Of a stretch of DNA of 64,000 nucleotides, positions 45,722 through 59,563 are shown one piece after another. The stretch's first letter is position 1; each line of letters begins with the position of its first letter. The notes under the pieces were generated by a model. The model saw only the letters and a list, made by a program, of their open reading frames with translations. It was not told the DNA's origin and searched no databases. The DNA is from Proales similis (Eukaryota; Rotifera; Eurotatoria; Ploima; Proalidae): contig JAGVRJ010000007.1 in assembly GCA_019059635.1 (NCBI GenBank), forward strand, positions 2,170,001 to 2,234,000, read 5' to 3'. A program made the position numbers and the translations under genes.

Positions 45722-47404
45722 GCCCAGCTTTTATAGATGCAACGTTTAGGTGTAGATCAATTTGAATTGTCATGACTTTCTGCTTCACTGAGTTTACTTT
45801 TATATGAAATAGATGATAGTCGATTCATAAAAGGTTTCCATCCCCGCATTTCTAATGAGCGTCTTTACATCTCTTTGCCAATCAACCGTTCTTTGAATCT
45901 CTTCCATGTTCGAACTCATACGAAAAAGCAGCAGCTGCCCTGGCCGAGAGCTGCTGGTTCAGACTTGCAATTCGGCCAGGTCAACGGTGATATCCTGGAT
46001 ATCCGAGAGCCTCAATCGACTTTTTCTAGCCTTGATATCTTTCTTTAGGTCTATTCTCTAATAGCAACAGATTCGACTAAACGAATAGGCAAGAGCTTGC
46101 TGCAAGGAGAGCAACGCGAGCGTTCAAATCAATTATTGAATCGAATCATCCCATCGTTTGCGAGCAAATTTAATCATTCGGACTCTGATTGTGTCATTTT
46201 GATTTTTTTTATTTGTTCGATAAAATATAACTCGATGAACTTAACCTTTTTATTTTTCGTGCCATGTAGTCGTATTTTCTCGCTAATTCAAACGCGTCTG
46301 AGCTTGATTTTGCCTCAATACCGCACCGTTATTCTTCAGGTGAAAGGTTAGGCAACTCGACGCTTATGAGGCTTTCGGATTCCAAGATACATAGTTAACC
46401 AAGAAACTTCCATACCAAAACATTTCTTTCCCGGAAAAATATTGTTCGACAGTCGACGTTCTACGAGCACTTTGGAAACGAGTGTAAGAAACTAATTGTG
46501 ACAGCGTTTACGCGTATTAATAATCAAAACCTCAATCATGATCCAATGAAAAGAAATAGTTCCATGATCCGGTGTACGTTGTCAACATTGCAAAGGATTG
46601 CACCGCAAATTGTTTTTGTTATTAAAACTGGTTTTTAGAGCGGGGGGAGAGAAGGCCGCGTTTATGCACGTTTTCTCGCAAACACTTAGACCTAGCCGTG
46701 ACTAGGAGTAGCTTGTGTTTAATAGGCGAACAAAAACATCGTACGTGTCTATGGATACACCAATTTGCTCCAGCAGTATCTTCAAATCTGGTTTTTTCTC
46801 ATTTTTTTCCTAGCCCCCCTGCAAAGGGTATTTAAATGCATGGACATTGAGATGACATGCGAGAGCTTGAGTTGGCCCGCTTGCACACTTGGCTACCATA
46901 GTGACCCGCTCGTGGTTACCGCTCTTTTCAAATTAGGCGCTTAGCTTCTGCCTCATCTCGGCCAGGCCTCTTATTTACTCCATTAAGTCCAGACACTGTT
47001 CTAATTGTTTCTTAATCGAATAATTTTCGCCACTCGAGCAGCCTATTTCTCTTGAAATACTCGTAGTCTTTATGGCAGCTGTCAAAGTCTTTGCCGCCAC
47101 CGCCACGCCAATAAGCACAATTAACGCTCACGCTCTCCCCCATCTACTGTTTGATCTAAATGCAATTAAAAGCCACAGAGGCCGCACCGAAAAGAGCTCT
47201 GTGTACAGTTCAAGTCGTTCGAATCACTTGACTTCATTACGCGAGCCAGAGTAACCATTTTCAAGTATCGTTTTTAGATCAGAGAAGAAAAGTTGAAGGC
47301 AGCTCGAGTAATGTGCTGAGCAAATATGAGCATGACGATAAGATAAGGGGATGCGAAAGAACCTTATCAAGCAATAGTGATCTAGAAAAGGCCTTTAACA
47401 AATC
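45722..47404. other. About 1.7 kb without a recognisable gene
   Basis: No coding frame I can support and no tRNA or snRNA recognised. The Smaug-like gene's missing 5' exon and promoter may be here. A GC-rich patch at 46630-46660 (run of G) stands out in A/T-rich surroundings. Confidence 0.4.
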
Positions 47405-47884
47405 ATGTCCAAATTGGCCAAGTCGACCAAAGCCGGCTCGGGCAAAACGAGCCTTAAAGAACTGCAACAGCGAATGCAGGAGCTGACTGTCACTGTGGAG
47501 GACATGCGTGAAGAAAATGAACGCCTGAGAAGCAAACTAAAAAGGCTGTGTCAGAAGCTAGTCGAGAGCGTTGATATGTCACAGTACGAGTTTATCGAAG
47601 ACAACATTGAACCGGACCAAATAGAAACAGATTATTTGCTCCATATGCTTCAGAAGCTGGCGTTGATGGCCACTCAAATCAGTTCTGGGGACAACATTGA
47701 GAACCACTGCGAATCACTGGAGAAGCGAATAACCGAACTGGTGGATCAAAACAGTTCTTATTTCAAAAATAAACTGCAGCTTCAAGAAAGACTCGAGTTC
47801 ATAAAGCAAGAGCGAGATGTTTGGAAACGCAACGCGGAAGCCCTTCGGAAAATGTATCAGAACTTGGGTAAGCGGAAACGGTAG
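47405..47884 (+). CDS. Coiled-coil protein of unknown function
   Basis: Not recognised. 159 aa in a single exon, ATG at 47405 (ATCATGTCC context). A basic start MSKLAKSTKAGSGKTSLKEL is followed by heptad-rich sequence: LQQRMQELTVTVEDMREENE, RLRSKLKRLCQKLVESVDMS, then a second coil KRITELVDQNSSYFKNKLQL and QERLEFIKQERDVWKRNAEA. It ends in a basic KRKR tail. No signal peptide or membrane segment. The layout would suit a centrosome, cilium or cytoskeleton adaptor, but that is only a guess from composition. Confidence 0.65.
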   Translation: MSKLAKSTKAGSGKTSLKELQQRMQELTVTVEDMREENERLRSKLKRLCQKLVESVDMSQYEFIEDNIEPDQIETDYLLHMLQKLALMATQISSGDNIENHCESLEKRITELVDQNSSYFKNKLQLQERLEFIKQERDVWKRNAEALRKMYQNLGKRKR

Positions 47885-48151
47885 ACGTTAGAACGCTAGA
47901 CATTAGAGCTTTAGACTAAATGTATCGATTCATCATTCATCTCATTGGTAGGAATAGTTCCAACCATTCCCATGGAAACATTCAAGCGTCGATTTTATTT
48001 AAATAACCCTTCTTCTGATTCTCTTTAATCGATTTATTTCAAATTAAACAATCAAAACATTTGAATGTGTACTCTGGCTCAGACTAAACTCTACAGTGTC
48101 GTCAAGAGCCCACCAAGAGTCTCATGAACTTGAGTTTGATTTTTCAAGGAT

Positions 48152-49553
48152 GCGTAAAAGAACTGCCGAGTTGTGCTTGTTCTATCTCAACTTGAGTAGG
48201 TCCGGCGCATTACATCCTTCACGGTTCTTGGCTAAGTTAGCTAAGTGCCAAGCATATATAATCATGAGAGCGCTTTTAGAAATGAAGAGAATGTGCAGCT
48301 TCAGCTACTTCTGTTTGCGTTTAGTTCGTTGGCTTTATACTTTTTTCATGAGCGATGCATTCGCCGACTAGAATTATTTCTTTATTACTATATAGGCTTT
48401 ATTTCACTTCTAAATCTTTTTTTTTCTCATTTGGTTTATTTTCGTTTCAGCCAACGAGCAGAAGAGCTCAATAGGCGGCACACCATCCATTGCTTACATA
48501 GGAACATTTCGAGCGAACCGAGCTTACTCCGCAAACGAACGTGTCTTTACCGCTACCATTCCCCGAGATCATCTAGACTCAGCACGAGCCAGTTTCATAG
48601 CGCAAACACCGCTTGAACATACAGAGAGACGCATTTTGAGTCAACTACGCCAATTAAGACCTCAGTCAAGTGCCCCTATAGCTCACTCTACATCCAATAA
48701 ATCACAGCGCCCGGTAGTAGGGCTCGAGCAGCTAGATTTCGCTCAGCCGAGTAGAGATCAAGCAAAGGACACTCTAGAAGAGATTGCTAATTCAGAGGGC
48801 AACGAATCAGAGTCGATGAATTCTCAAAATGAAATTCAAAACGCCAACAGCAGTTGTGAAGACATGAAACCGATAATCAATCGCAAGAATGTTTCTTTTC
48901 ACAAGGACATTGATGTGCGTGTGTTTAGAAAAAACTCGAAAAATACTAAAGCGGTAGAGAACTTCATGCTACCCTTATCATCCCAGTCGCATTTACATCA
49001 GACAGAAACCCAAACCGATCAAACCAACAGCATAAGACCGATCTCTGAGAAGCTTGAGCAATTCACCATTCCTAGCTTAGCAACCAAATCCAGTGAAGCC
49101 GACTCTGCAACCCAACCTCCTGCTAAAGCTAGGGATGAATTCAGGAGCATATTTGAATTGATTCAGACTCGCAGCGAGAACAGAACCGACATTGAAAGTA
49201 GAGATGGCAAATTTTCAAATCGAAGCAGTGTATGCTCGAATCGCAAGCTGCCGGGCGAAACAAGCGTCAAAGACTTGGAGCCCACCCTTAAGATGGTGAT
49301 TATAAAAGAGCTTAGCAGTGAACGCATGAACGGAAACGATTGGCGTTATTTTGCTCGTCGGATCGGAATTAGCGAAAGTGAAATTGAACACTGGCGCAGC
49401 TTAAAGCTTCAATATCCTATGGCAAGGGTGCTTAGCTTTTGGTCTAGTCGACCCGAAGCAAGTGTTCGAATGCTTCACCGACTGCTCAATTCCACGAATT
49501 TCAACTTTGCTGCGATAGCTAAAAGACTCGAGAATTTCTATGATGTGACTTGA
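48152..49553 (+). CDS. Death-domain protein
   Basis: Adaptor-type protein with a C-terminal death fold. A splice at about 48197/48451 joins MRKRTAELCLFYLNL to TNEQKSSIGGTPSIAYIGTF; the ATG at 48152 is the first in frame but earlier exons are possible. The middle is Ser/Gln/Thr-rich and has NVSFHKDIDVRVFRKNSK, which contains a PP1-docking-like VSF. Residues from VKDLEPTLKMVIIKELSSER on form the death domain: NGNDWRYFARRIGISESEIE, HWRSLKLQYPMARVLSFWSS, RPEASVRMLHRLLNS, with the conserved Trp and six-helix spacing. No kinase, ankyrin or ZU5 domain is seen, so it is not a full UNC5, ankyrin or IRAK. Likely a signalling adaptor acting by homotypic death-domain binding. Confidence 0.65.
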
Positions 49554-49759
49554 GAAATTTAACTCACCTGCAGTGTTTCCTATTGCCTAAGTTTCATAAT
49601 TGCCATTTGTAAATGAATATTTTTGCTTTGCCTTGATCGCGTTTCTGGTTGGCTCCGAACATTTTCGCTTCATTTAATCTCAAAATAAAAAAGGAGGGTT
49701 CTCACTAAGCAACGGATTCTATGGGATTATATAGGGCGTGGTTTGATGGAACAAAAGAA

Positions 49760-49832
49760 CGAGCCTGGCAGGACTTGAACCTGCAATCTCCTGATCCGGG
49801 GTCAGACGCGTTATCCATTACGCTACAGGCCC
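49760..49832 (-). tRNA. tRNA-Arg (anticodon CCG)
   Basis: On the minus strand 73 nt fold as a tRNA: acceptor GGGCCTG with CAGGCTC plus discriminator G, D-arm TAGCGTAATGGATAACGC-like, anticodon loop with CCG flanked by a five-base stem, and a T-arm GCAGGTTCAAGTCCTGC. Anticodon CCG reads CGG arginine codons. It is followed by a T-rich terminator. It differs from the ACG copies at 55.6-56.3 kb mostly in the anticodon loop and the acceptor. Confidence 0.93.
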
Positions 49833-49961
49833 TCAACCCCGTTCAAGGAATTAAATATAAAATTATATCCGATTTATTTGCCAATCTTGCTATTTTTTAT
49901 GTACAATTGATTATTTTGCATGTTTAAGTCACTTTGGATGGCTGAGTTGGCATCCGCTTGT

Positions 49962-52380
49962 TTATTCCAAGGGCAGAAGGTAACCTCCGTTTGTAGTCTT
50001 TATCACGTGATCAATTTTTCGACTAGTGGGCTTGATGAAACCCATAAAATGCAGTTCGGCAATTGATCGGTAAAACATCGATCTATTCGATAAAAATTAT
50101 TCATCATTCCTAGAAGTGATTCAATTAATCATGGATAATTTGACGCTTACAAAAGAATCTTTCGCTTTGAATCGCTTATCTCGTTTATATCCTTGTTCTC
50201 CATTTTGTCAACGAATGCCTTTCAAAATTTTTAAGTCTCAGTCTCAGCGTCCGGTTCTTAGTTTTGCTAATTCCTAGAGCATCATTACCTGAAGCCAATC
50301 AAAAAGATTGATCATGTGGCCGCATTCAAGATAAATGCGATAGATGATGTTTATGGGTAGCAAAGAGGATTCAGAAGAGTTGGCTAATGATTGACGATGA
50401 GCCAAACTCTTGCGCTTCTTAGACGGAGAAGTCGACTCTATTTTAAGGTGAGAGAATGGATTTAACAAGCATTCATGAACATTGATTCGCTGCATGTCAA
50501 AAACTCGTCTCTTTAGTTGCTCTAGATCAGAATAGCAAAAGTACTTTCCGAGCGAACAGCCATCCTGGCCGCTGTTTGTATTGAAATAAGCGAATAGCTG
50601 CTTGCACAGCCAGTCAAATAAGAAGCCTTTTAAGTTATTTAGTGCTTGGGCTTTGTTCTTGATGTTAACTGAAGAGGACAAAGGTGGACTTCGACGTTTG
50701 GTTGGCGAGTTTTCGCATATCGTCTTGAGTGTTCGAACCGATGAACGCCGCACGACGCCTGTGGCCTTTTTTTTCGGCGAGACTTCAAAGTCTACTTCAG
50801 CTTGCTTTTCTGTATCAACCTCCGAGCAGCTTGCAATTTTCAGCTGCTCTAGTATTGAAACGCAAACAGCTATTTGATCTATAAATTCAGGAGTGTAGGC
50901 TTCGTCGGGCGGAGACTTTTCTTTTTCGCTTTTGATTAGAGCCAAGAGCAAGTTGGTCATCTGGTTGATGGTGTCGTTCGAAGAAAGTTGCAGCATTCTT
51001 TTCAAATGACCAAACTCCTCTGAATTAAACAGATTGCCGCTGTTTGAATTGGTTTGGCTCAGCCTAATGCGAAATTCAATGAGACTTGGCGAAGACCAAA
51101 TTGATTCATTTCCTTGCTCGCCAGGAAAGTGCTTGATTATTTCAAATGTAAGCTTCAAAAGTAAATTCAACTGATTGTTAAACATTCTCCATTCTTTTTG
51201 AACTTCTTGAACGCATATATTTAGATTGCTGAGGTTCTTGGAGAGACAAAGCTGTGCAGCTTCTTCCTTGATTGATTCATTCTTTTGAATCAATTCGCTG
51301 AGCACCGACTCGTACAATGAGGCTTCCTTAAGACCGTTTACCAGCAGTAGCGCATTCAAGCTGTTTTTTTGCACATGATCGTAAAAGCAAAAGTTCAGTG
51401 CATGAGTCAAAGAAGACAGAGAGTAATCATATTCGTTATAGCATCTTGTCAAATAGCCAAGTACTTCAGGCGAAACTTGGAACATAGTCGCTTGTTCAAC
51501 AAATAGCTGAAGTGAGAATATTAAAAAAAACGATCTTCGAATTCTAGCCATTTAAAGTATTTAATTACCTGATTGAGAAAGTTGTCGAGATAAAGCTCAG
51601 GAGCAGTCAAGTAGAGATTCTTAATGCAAAGCTTGGAAATTACGCTGCTGGTTAGATGCTCATAAATCATGTTGGACTGAGTGGCCAGTTCAAATACGAA
51701 GTAGATCGGTACGTTTTGAAGATGGCAGCTTTGGATTTAGAAATGAACGAAAACGTACAAAAAACCGCCACATCGTTTGAAAATCAAGGGAAGTTATCAA
51801 TACCTTATAAGGCAGACGAAATTTTCAATTGTCTCCTTGTCAATAAGTTCGAATTGTTTGAAGACAAAAACAACCGCTTTCGTCTCCTCCGTTTCTTCCT
51901 ATTCGATTCCAACAGTTTTCCCATTTTGAATTGATCTAATCGAAGCAGTTGAGCTTACTTTGAGAGCTTCAAAGAACCTTCTGAAAGTAGAAGTTCGGCT
52001 TTTGCAGACATTCTCTTCAATTTCCTTTCAGAAAATGGTGTTAAGCATCGAAAATAGGCGAGAAGAAAAATTTTTTCTACTTCAGCAAATTGTGCGAACA
52101 TTGAATGGAGGAGGGTTTTCACGCTCTGCGAGTTTTGTTCGTTTATGTAGAACACATTCGGGGTAAATTGACGTTTAAGTGAACGTGAGATCTTATCGCA
52201 CAAATAAGAATAGTCCTGCACATTGATGCCCGTAAACAGTGCCACAGTGGGTATGACATTCAAAGTCGGGTTGAAAACAAACTCATCGCTTATTGATTCA
52301 TAGACCTTTCGCCTGGCTGCATAAGATTCATAATACTGCAGAATTGTGTTAAATGTAGACTCGAATACGTCCTGGTGCAT
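49962..52380 (-). CDS. ORC3: Origin recognition complex subunit 3
   Basis: Subunit of the complex that marks replication origins. The start ATG at 52380 gives MHQDVFESTFNTILQYYESY. Matching strings in order with human ORC3: NVIPTVALFTGINVQDYSYL (human EIPTAALVLGVNVTDHDL), EETKAVVFVFKQFELIDKE, CHLQNVPIYFVFELATQSNM (human HLHEFPLILIFGIATSPI), FQVSPEVLGYLTRCYNEYDY, LPINIIYRIYLECGHMINLF (human KLHLECSRLINLVDW) and AELHFMGFIKPTSRKIDHVI with the end at the TAA at 49962. Exons include 51551-50274-proximal sequence plus two short C-terminal exons (about 50230-50165 and 50095-49962). The protein is shorter at its N-terminus than human ORC3. Its ATG is only 20 nt after the stop of another gene on the same strand. 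Confidence 0.92.
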
Positions 52381-52400
52381 TTTCTTATTCGGATAAGATA

Positions 52401-52767
52401 TTAATGAATAGATAATTCAATTGTCTCGAATCGCTCGTTCATTACTTCTTTAGTTTCATTTACTCGCTCTTCGAACGAAGCGAGTAAGCTTTTTAAAACC
52501 CATTTTTCATCCAAACTTTCTTTGGCGTGATTGGCAATTACCGGGTTCAAAGTAGACTTTCGCGTCCTACCAATCGATTTTTCTAGTCGCCCAGAAAAGT
52601 TACTTGTTTGTTGAAATTTTGAATGAAAAATGTCTACTTCTGGTTGGAGTTTTCGGAGTCTTGGGGAGGTCGTTAGTAGCTGGTCTATGCAATCTTATGT
52701 ACTCCTTTGCAACGAACGTTTTAGAGATAGTTGAGAATTCTTGAAAGAGTGCCTCTACCTCACTCAT
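52401..52767 (-). CDS. Small basic protein directly upstream of ORC3, unidentified, with an in-frame TAA or a 21 nt intron
   Basis: Not recognised. From the ATG at 52767: MSEVEALFQEFSTISKTFVA, then Thr/Pro-rich PKTPKTPTRSRHFSFKISTN with proline-directed phosphosite-like TP pairs. The frame then meets TAA. Removing 52603-52583, a 21 nt piece that starts GT and ends AG, joins it to KSIGRTRKSTLNPVIANHAK and a helical end EERVNETKEVMNERFETIEL with stop at 52401. Because 21 is a multiple of three, the frame is the same on both sides. Options are an ultrashort intron, a nonsense change, stop readthrough or two shorter proteins. Basic patches and TP sites would suit a cell-cycle or chromatin protein; this is inference. 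Confidence 0.4.
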
Positions 52768-53074
52768 TTCGCCTCAATTTTCCTCGCCTTCGAGTTGTTT
52801 TAATTCCAGCCTAAATAACTAAAGTGATTTTTTTTTGTGTGATTCGCTTGCATCGTTTGATCCAGTTCCGTTTTTTGACTTATATGAATCTTACTCTTGC
52901 TGAATTGAAGAATTAGCTTTCATTTACCGCATGCAAGAAAAGCTGTACAGTTTGGCGAAAAGATTTTATTTTAATCGATTACACAACAAAAGAGGCTAAA
53001 GCTGATCATATTCTTTGTCGATTGACAAGTTTACGACCTATAAACATCAAAAAGCTTAATTTTCTATTAAAACT
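52768..53074. other. Short intergenic region
   Basis: Nothing coding is seen. It contains a run of T near 52830 and presumably the promoter of the small gene upstream of ORC3 and the 3' UTR of the tandem pseudokinase gene. Confidence 0.45.
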
Positions 53075-55460
53075 TCAAATAAAATGACCTAGACATACAT
53101 CGAGAATGTGACCGATTTCAGGACGCATTCTGCTCGGCTTCAACATCCTTAAATTAAAATTGTGGCCTTTCATACAAAACAACTAAGATCTTTATATATC
53201 TACCTAGATAGGATATCGTCAAGCTCAGAATGCGCGAATAAGTCCGATTGAGGCTGATTAAAAAAAGCTTGTGATATAGTCGCAAAAGTAAACAATGGTT
53301 CCAGAGCGTCGAGTTCAAACATCACGCATGCCAAGGACCTGGGGTAATGTTTGTTTCCAAACGACGTATTATTTCAAGGCTAGTTTAAGCAATACTCACC
53401 AAATATCATTTTCAAAGTCAACTTGCCGGCTGGCTAAACACTCAGGACTAAAGTAACAGGGCTCGTCAAGGTCACAATTATGCTCCAAAATCGACATTTG
53501 AACTTGCTCAAGGCTTAAGCATAACACTTTGAGCCTTCCATTCCGCAAGAATATATTCCTAAGGCAAGCAAGCCAATCAATAGAATAAATTGGCTCAAAC
53601 TTTTAGCCGTAAAAACTTACGCTGGGCATAAATAGCCATGAATGATCTGTCTACGATGTAAAAACTCCAGAGCGTAGACCAAATAAACGAAATAGTCAAA
53701 GCGGTTTTCAGAACTGAATCTACGCCCTTTAACTCGATAGCGGTAAATTGCTTGTTCAAGGGATCCCTCCTTGTTTCATACTTGTTTCATTCAACTCATC
53801 AAGACATTTAGTGCTTTTCGACTAACCTCGAAGTATTCGGCGAATAATTGGAGCTTGGTTGGACTCGGAAAATTGATATTGAAAAAACGAACCAAATAAT
53901 AATTGTCCTGTCCACTAATAAGATTTTCTAGTCTTAAAAGATCCGATTCTAACTGGCATGTATACACTGAAGATTTGAGTTTCATGAGTCGAACAAGAGT
54001 TCTAAGGGTAAACTTTTGAGCATTTCTGAGCGGAGGAGTGTAATTACCAACTTACTTTTCACCATTCTCTTTTACACACACGTAGTCGGAAAACAACCCA
54101 TTTAGACTGTTGGTACAAGAAATGACTGTCAATGAACTGTTTTCGGGTATTTGCACTGCTTCATGAGGATTTCTAGTCAAGCATTGTATGAGAGGACTCC
54201 TTTGGAAGACAATTTTCATCGAAATTAATTACATATCCAGAAATTCGTCGCTTGACAAAGTTTGCGAAGGAAATAAATGGTCGTCTCCAGCAGATTCCTT
54301 GTCGCTCCAGTAATACTCAAATCGCTCTTGAATATTTTCTCTTTCCGTTCTTTCTCTCAAAGTCAATGCTCGCTTTTTTTTCGGTATAAGAATAACATTA
54401 CTAATCTTTTTTACACAAAAGTTACTTTTTTCTCAATATCTGTATTTGAAAGAGAATCGTCCAAGAAAGCCAGAATCGAACTTGAAATAGGACGGTCGCG
54501 AGGCGAGAGTCTCAGCGCTCTGTAAAAGCCATCATTCCTCCTCTCAAAGCAGTTTTCGTTCTGAAGTACCTACCGGACAAACACATTTTTGAGAACTTCG
54601 CCAAATTTCGCTGGCAAATTAGGAGCAATCCAGTCATGGAAATCGTTGGTGTAAAGCTGATAATGCTGCCAGTTACAGGTAGCCATTTCATAGATAATCC
54701 AACCTAGTGACCAGGTGTGATACTTTGCGTTTATTCTACCGTGTTCATAAAGCTCTGGGCAGTTGTACATTCCATAACGTTGTTTTGAGTCGACTTCTAA
54801 AGAACACCCGAACTTGACCTCCTGAGCATGGTGAAGTCCGTTCAATTTTATATAATCGTTATTGTACACATATACAGTACTTGAAAAAGAAGCTTTATAT
54901 TCTTATGTTAACGATTTATAGATTTTTTCACCTACTAGGTGTTTATTTGCTTATGAAGAATATTATTGCTATCCAAGTAATCCATACAGCTCGCTAAACT
55001 TCGAATCCAAGTAATTGCTCTATGAAGTACGCCATAATCGAGGAAACGACTTTCAATAAGATAAGTATTGAGGTCTTTTCCCTATGCTCAAAGTGAGTGA
55101 ATGAAAAAGAAAGTTATGCTTGATTTAGTTACGTCGCAGTATTCAGTTTTCAATAGTCCATAAATACTGTCTTTCCAAATAAGCTGATAATCAAAGAAAA
55201 AAAGATTCTGTTGATTGATGCTTGCTTGTTCGTTATTGAGTAAAATTTCTGTTATATAAAGCTTATTTTTTACTCTTGTATCATTGAGCAAGAACTTTTT
55301 TAGCAAGTATCTAACAATGTCTTTTATGGAAAAAAGCAACAGCTCATGATTTGGTGTCGGCAGTTTACCTTCGATCCTCCTCGACTATCCAAGAAAATGC
55401 GCCTATTTGCTCAACCTTGCAGCTCTCATCAAAAAACTTGCCGAAAAATCCATTCACCAT
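53075..55460 (-). CDS. Protein with two degenerate kinase domains (tandem pseudokinase)
   Basis: ATG at 55460: MVNGFFGKFFDESCKVEQIG. First domain: a lysine strand (IVRYLLKKFLL), LNTYLIESRFLDYGVLHRAI, the catalytic-loop position ILHKQINTY (HRD lost), the DFG position as YIKLNGLHH (no Asp), then NCPELYEHGRINAKYHTWSL and LSPRDRPISSSIL at its end. Second domain: QLESDLLRLENLISGQDNYY, FVYLVYALEFLHRRQIIHGY with LCPANIFL (HRD is HGY), LKVLCLSLEQ at the DFG position, CYFSPECLASRQVDFENDIW and MLKPSRMRPEIGHIL; the TGA is at 53075. The APE-like motif, DxW region and final RP/R are kept in both, the catalytic Asp in neither. Exon phases join where checked. Probably a scaffold or allosteric regulator; family not identified. 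Confidence 0.7.
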
Positions 55461-55629
55461 ATTTGACGTAAAATTTTGGAAGCTGATAACATTTCACTAC
55501 CAGCACTCCCTTTTGAACATTAGCGTATCCATGGATGTTGCTTAGCATAAAGTTTTATGAGCTTCAAGTCTAGACATGCGATCTCGTCCTAAAATTATTA
55601 CCCATCATGCTTCATCGAGGTACGCGTGT
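55461..55629. other. Spacer before the tRNA cluster
   Basis: No gene seen. Presumed 5' region of the tandem pseudokinase gene. Confidence 0.4.
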
Positions 55630-55703
55630 GGGTCTGTGGCGCAATTGGATAACGCGTCTGACTACGAATCAGGAGATTGCAGGTTCGAGTCCTGCCAGAC
55701 TCG
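55630..55703 (+). tRNA. tRNA-Arg (anticodon ACG), copy 1
   Basis: 74 nt: acceptor GGGTCTG with CAGACTC plus G, A-box TGGCGCAATTGG, anticodon loop CTACGAA (ACG, read as inosine at position 34), B-box GGTTCGAGTCC, then a T-rich terminator starting at 55708. Reads CGU, CGC and CGA. Confidence 0.96.
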
Positions 55704-55931
55704 GTGATTTTTTGTCTTTTTATGAATATTTTGCTTCTAAGATCTTTCCACCATCATGAGGGAATCGTACTCCTTATGAGTATTGAAATTGAAAAAATAA
55801 ATATTTTATATGTCTACTGCAACAATGATTTGACGAACCAATCAACCAAATCGTTGTCTATAAACTAAGAGAGAAAATAAATTTTTAGTTTGATTCGCTT
55901 TATTTTTATTATTGGCTGAGCAACCCACTGA

Positions 55932-56005
55932 GGGTCTGTGGCGCAATTGGATAACGCGTCTGACTACGAATCAGGAGATTGCAGGTTCGAGTCCTGCCAG
56001 ACTCG
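55932..56005 (+). tRNA. tRNA-Arg (anticodon ACG), copy 2
   Basis: Identical in sequence over the 74 nt to copy 1. Followed by ATGATTTTTA, a weaker T-run terminator. Confidence 0.96.
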
Positions 56006-56179
56006 ATGATTTTTACTTTTTCGATTTAAAATCTAGTCCACTCATAGCTTCAATCCTCAATTCAAACCTACATATTCTCAGCGAATTCTTATTGTAATGC
56101 TCGATCTCGAAATCCGCTTGACTATCTATGAAATTTCTAACGGTAAAAAATGAAGAACTTGGCCTGAAGCTTAAATTGT

Positions 56180-56253
56180 GGGTCTGTGGCGCAATTGGAT
56201 AACGCGTCTGACTACGAATCAGGAGATTGCAGGTTCGAGTCCTGCCAGACTCG
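56180..56253 (+). tRNA. tRNA-Arg (anticodon ACG), copy 3
   Basis: Identical to copies 1 and 2. The immediate flanks (TTGTG before, GTGATTTTTT after) are shared with copy 1 rather than copy 2, so copies 1 and 3 look like the more recent duplication. Confidence 0.96.
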
Positions 56254-56609
56254 GTGATTTTTTATTTTCTGCCGATTTTAAGAAAATTCTATACGGAAAG
56301 CTTTTTCATTCCCTTTCCTGCTATTGGGTTTAAAATTTCTCAAACAGTCTATGCGCCTTCAGCGCTTCCCATATAAGCGGTCTTTGTTGGCTTTTCTGAA
56401 TTATGCCAAAAATAATGTGCTTTTCATATTCATTTCAAACAAATTATTATCGCTAGATTTTATGATGATGCTGTTCTCGAGCATAGCAGAGAATTCGCTT
56501 CCACTTAATTAATGGCTGAACAAAAATTCATCGGCGGCAGCACTGAAGGCTCCGATAGAGCTTGATTTTTCACTCGAAGAAACAGATATACACGATTAGA
56601 AGAATATGA

Positions 56610-59382
<2,773 letters not shown>

Positions 59383-59563
59383 AGGCCGTCTATTAGTTTC
59401 AACCTAGTCATTTCAATCTTTCAGGATTACATGGCATTAGTCATAAGCGATCATCTATTATATTTTTAAGTCGTTTAGTTTTTCCCGATCTTGATTCGTT
59501 CCTGCTTATTTTGTCCTTTTTTATTTGGTATGACGAATAAAAAGCCATCATGTGTATATTTAT

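Noticed and set aside
45900-47100. snRNA or rRNA genes in the gene-poor stretch before 47.4 kb
   Set aside because: Compared by eye with U1, U2 and U6 cores and found no match.
53075-55460. Splitting the tandem pseudokinase into two genes
   Set aside because: Sequence between the domains (SDKESAGDDHLFPSQTLSSD) stays open and no stop or promoter-like gap separates them, so one gene is simpler.
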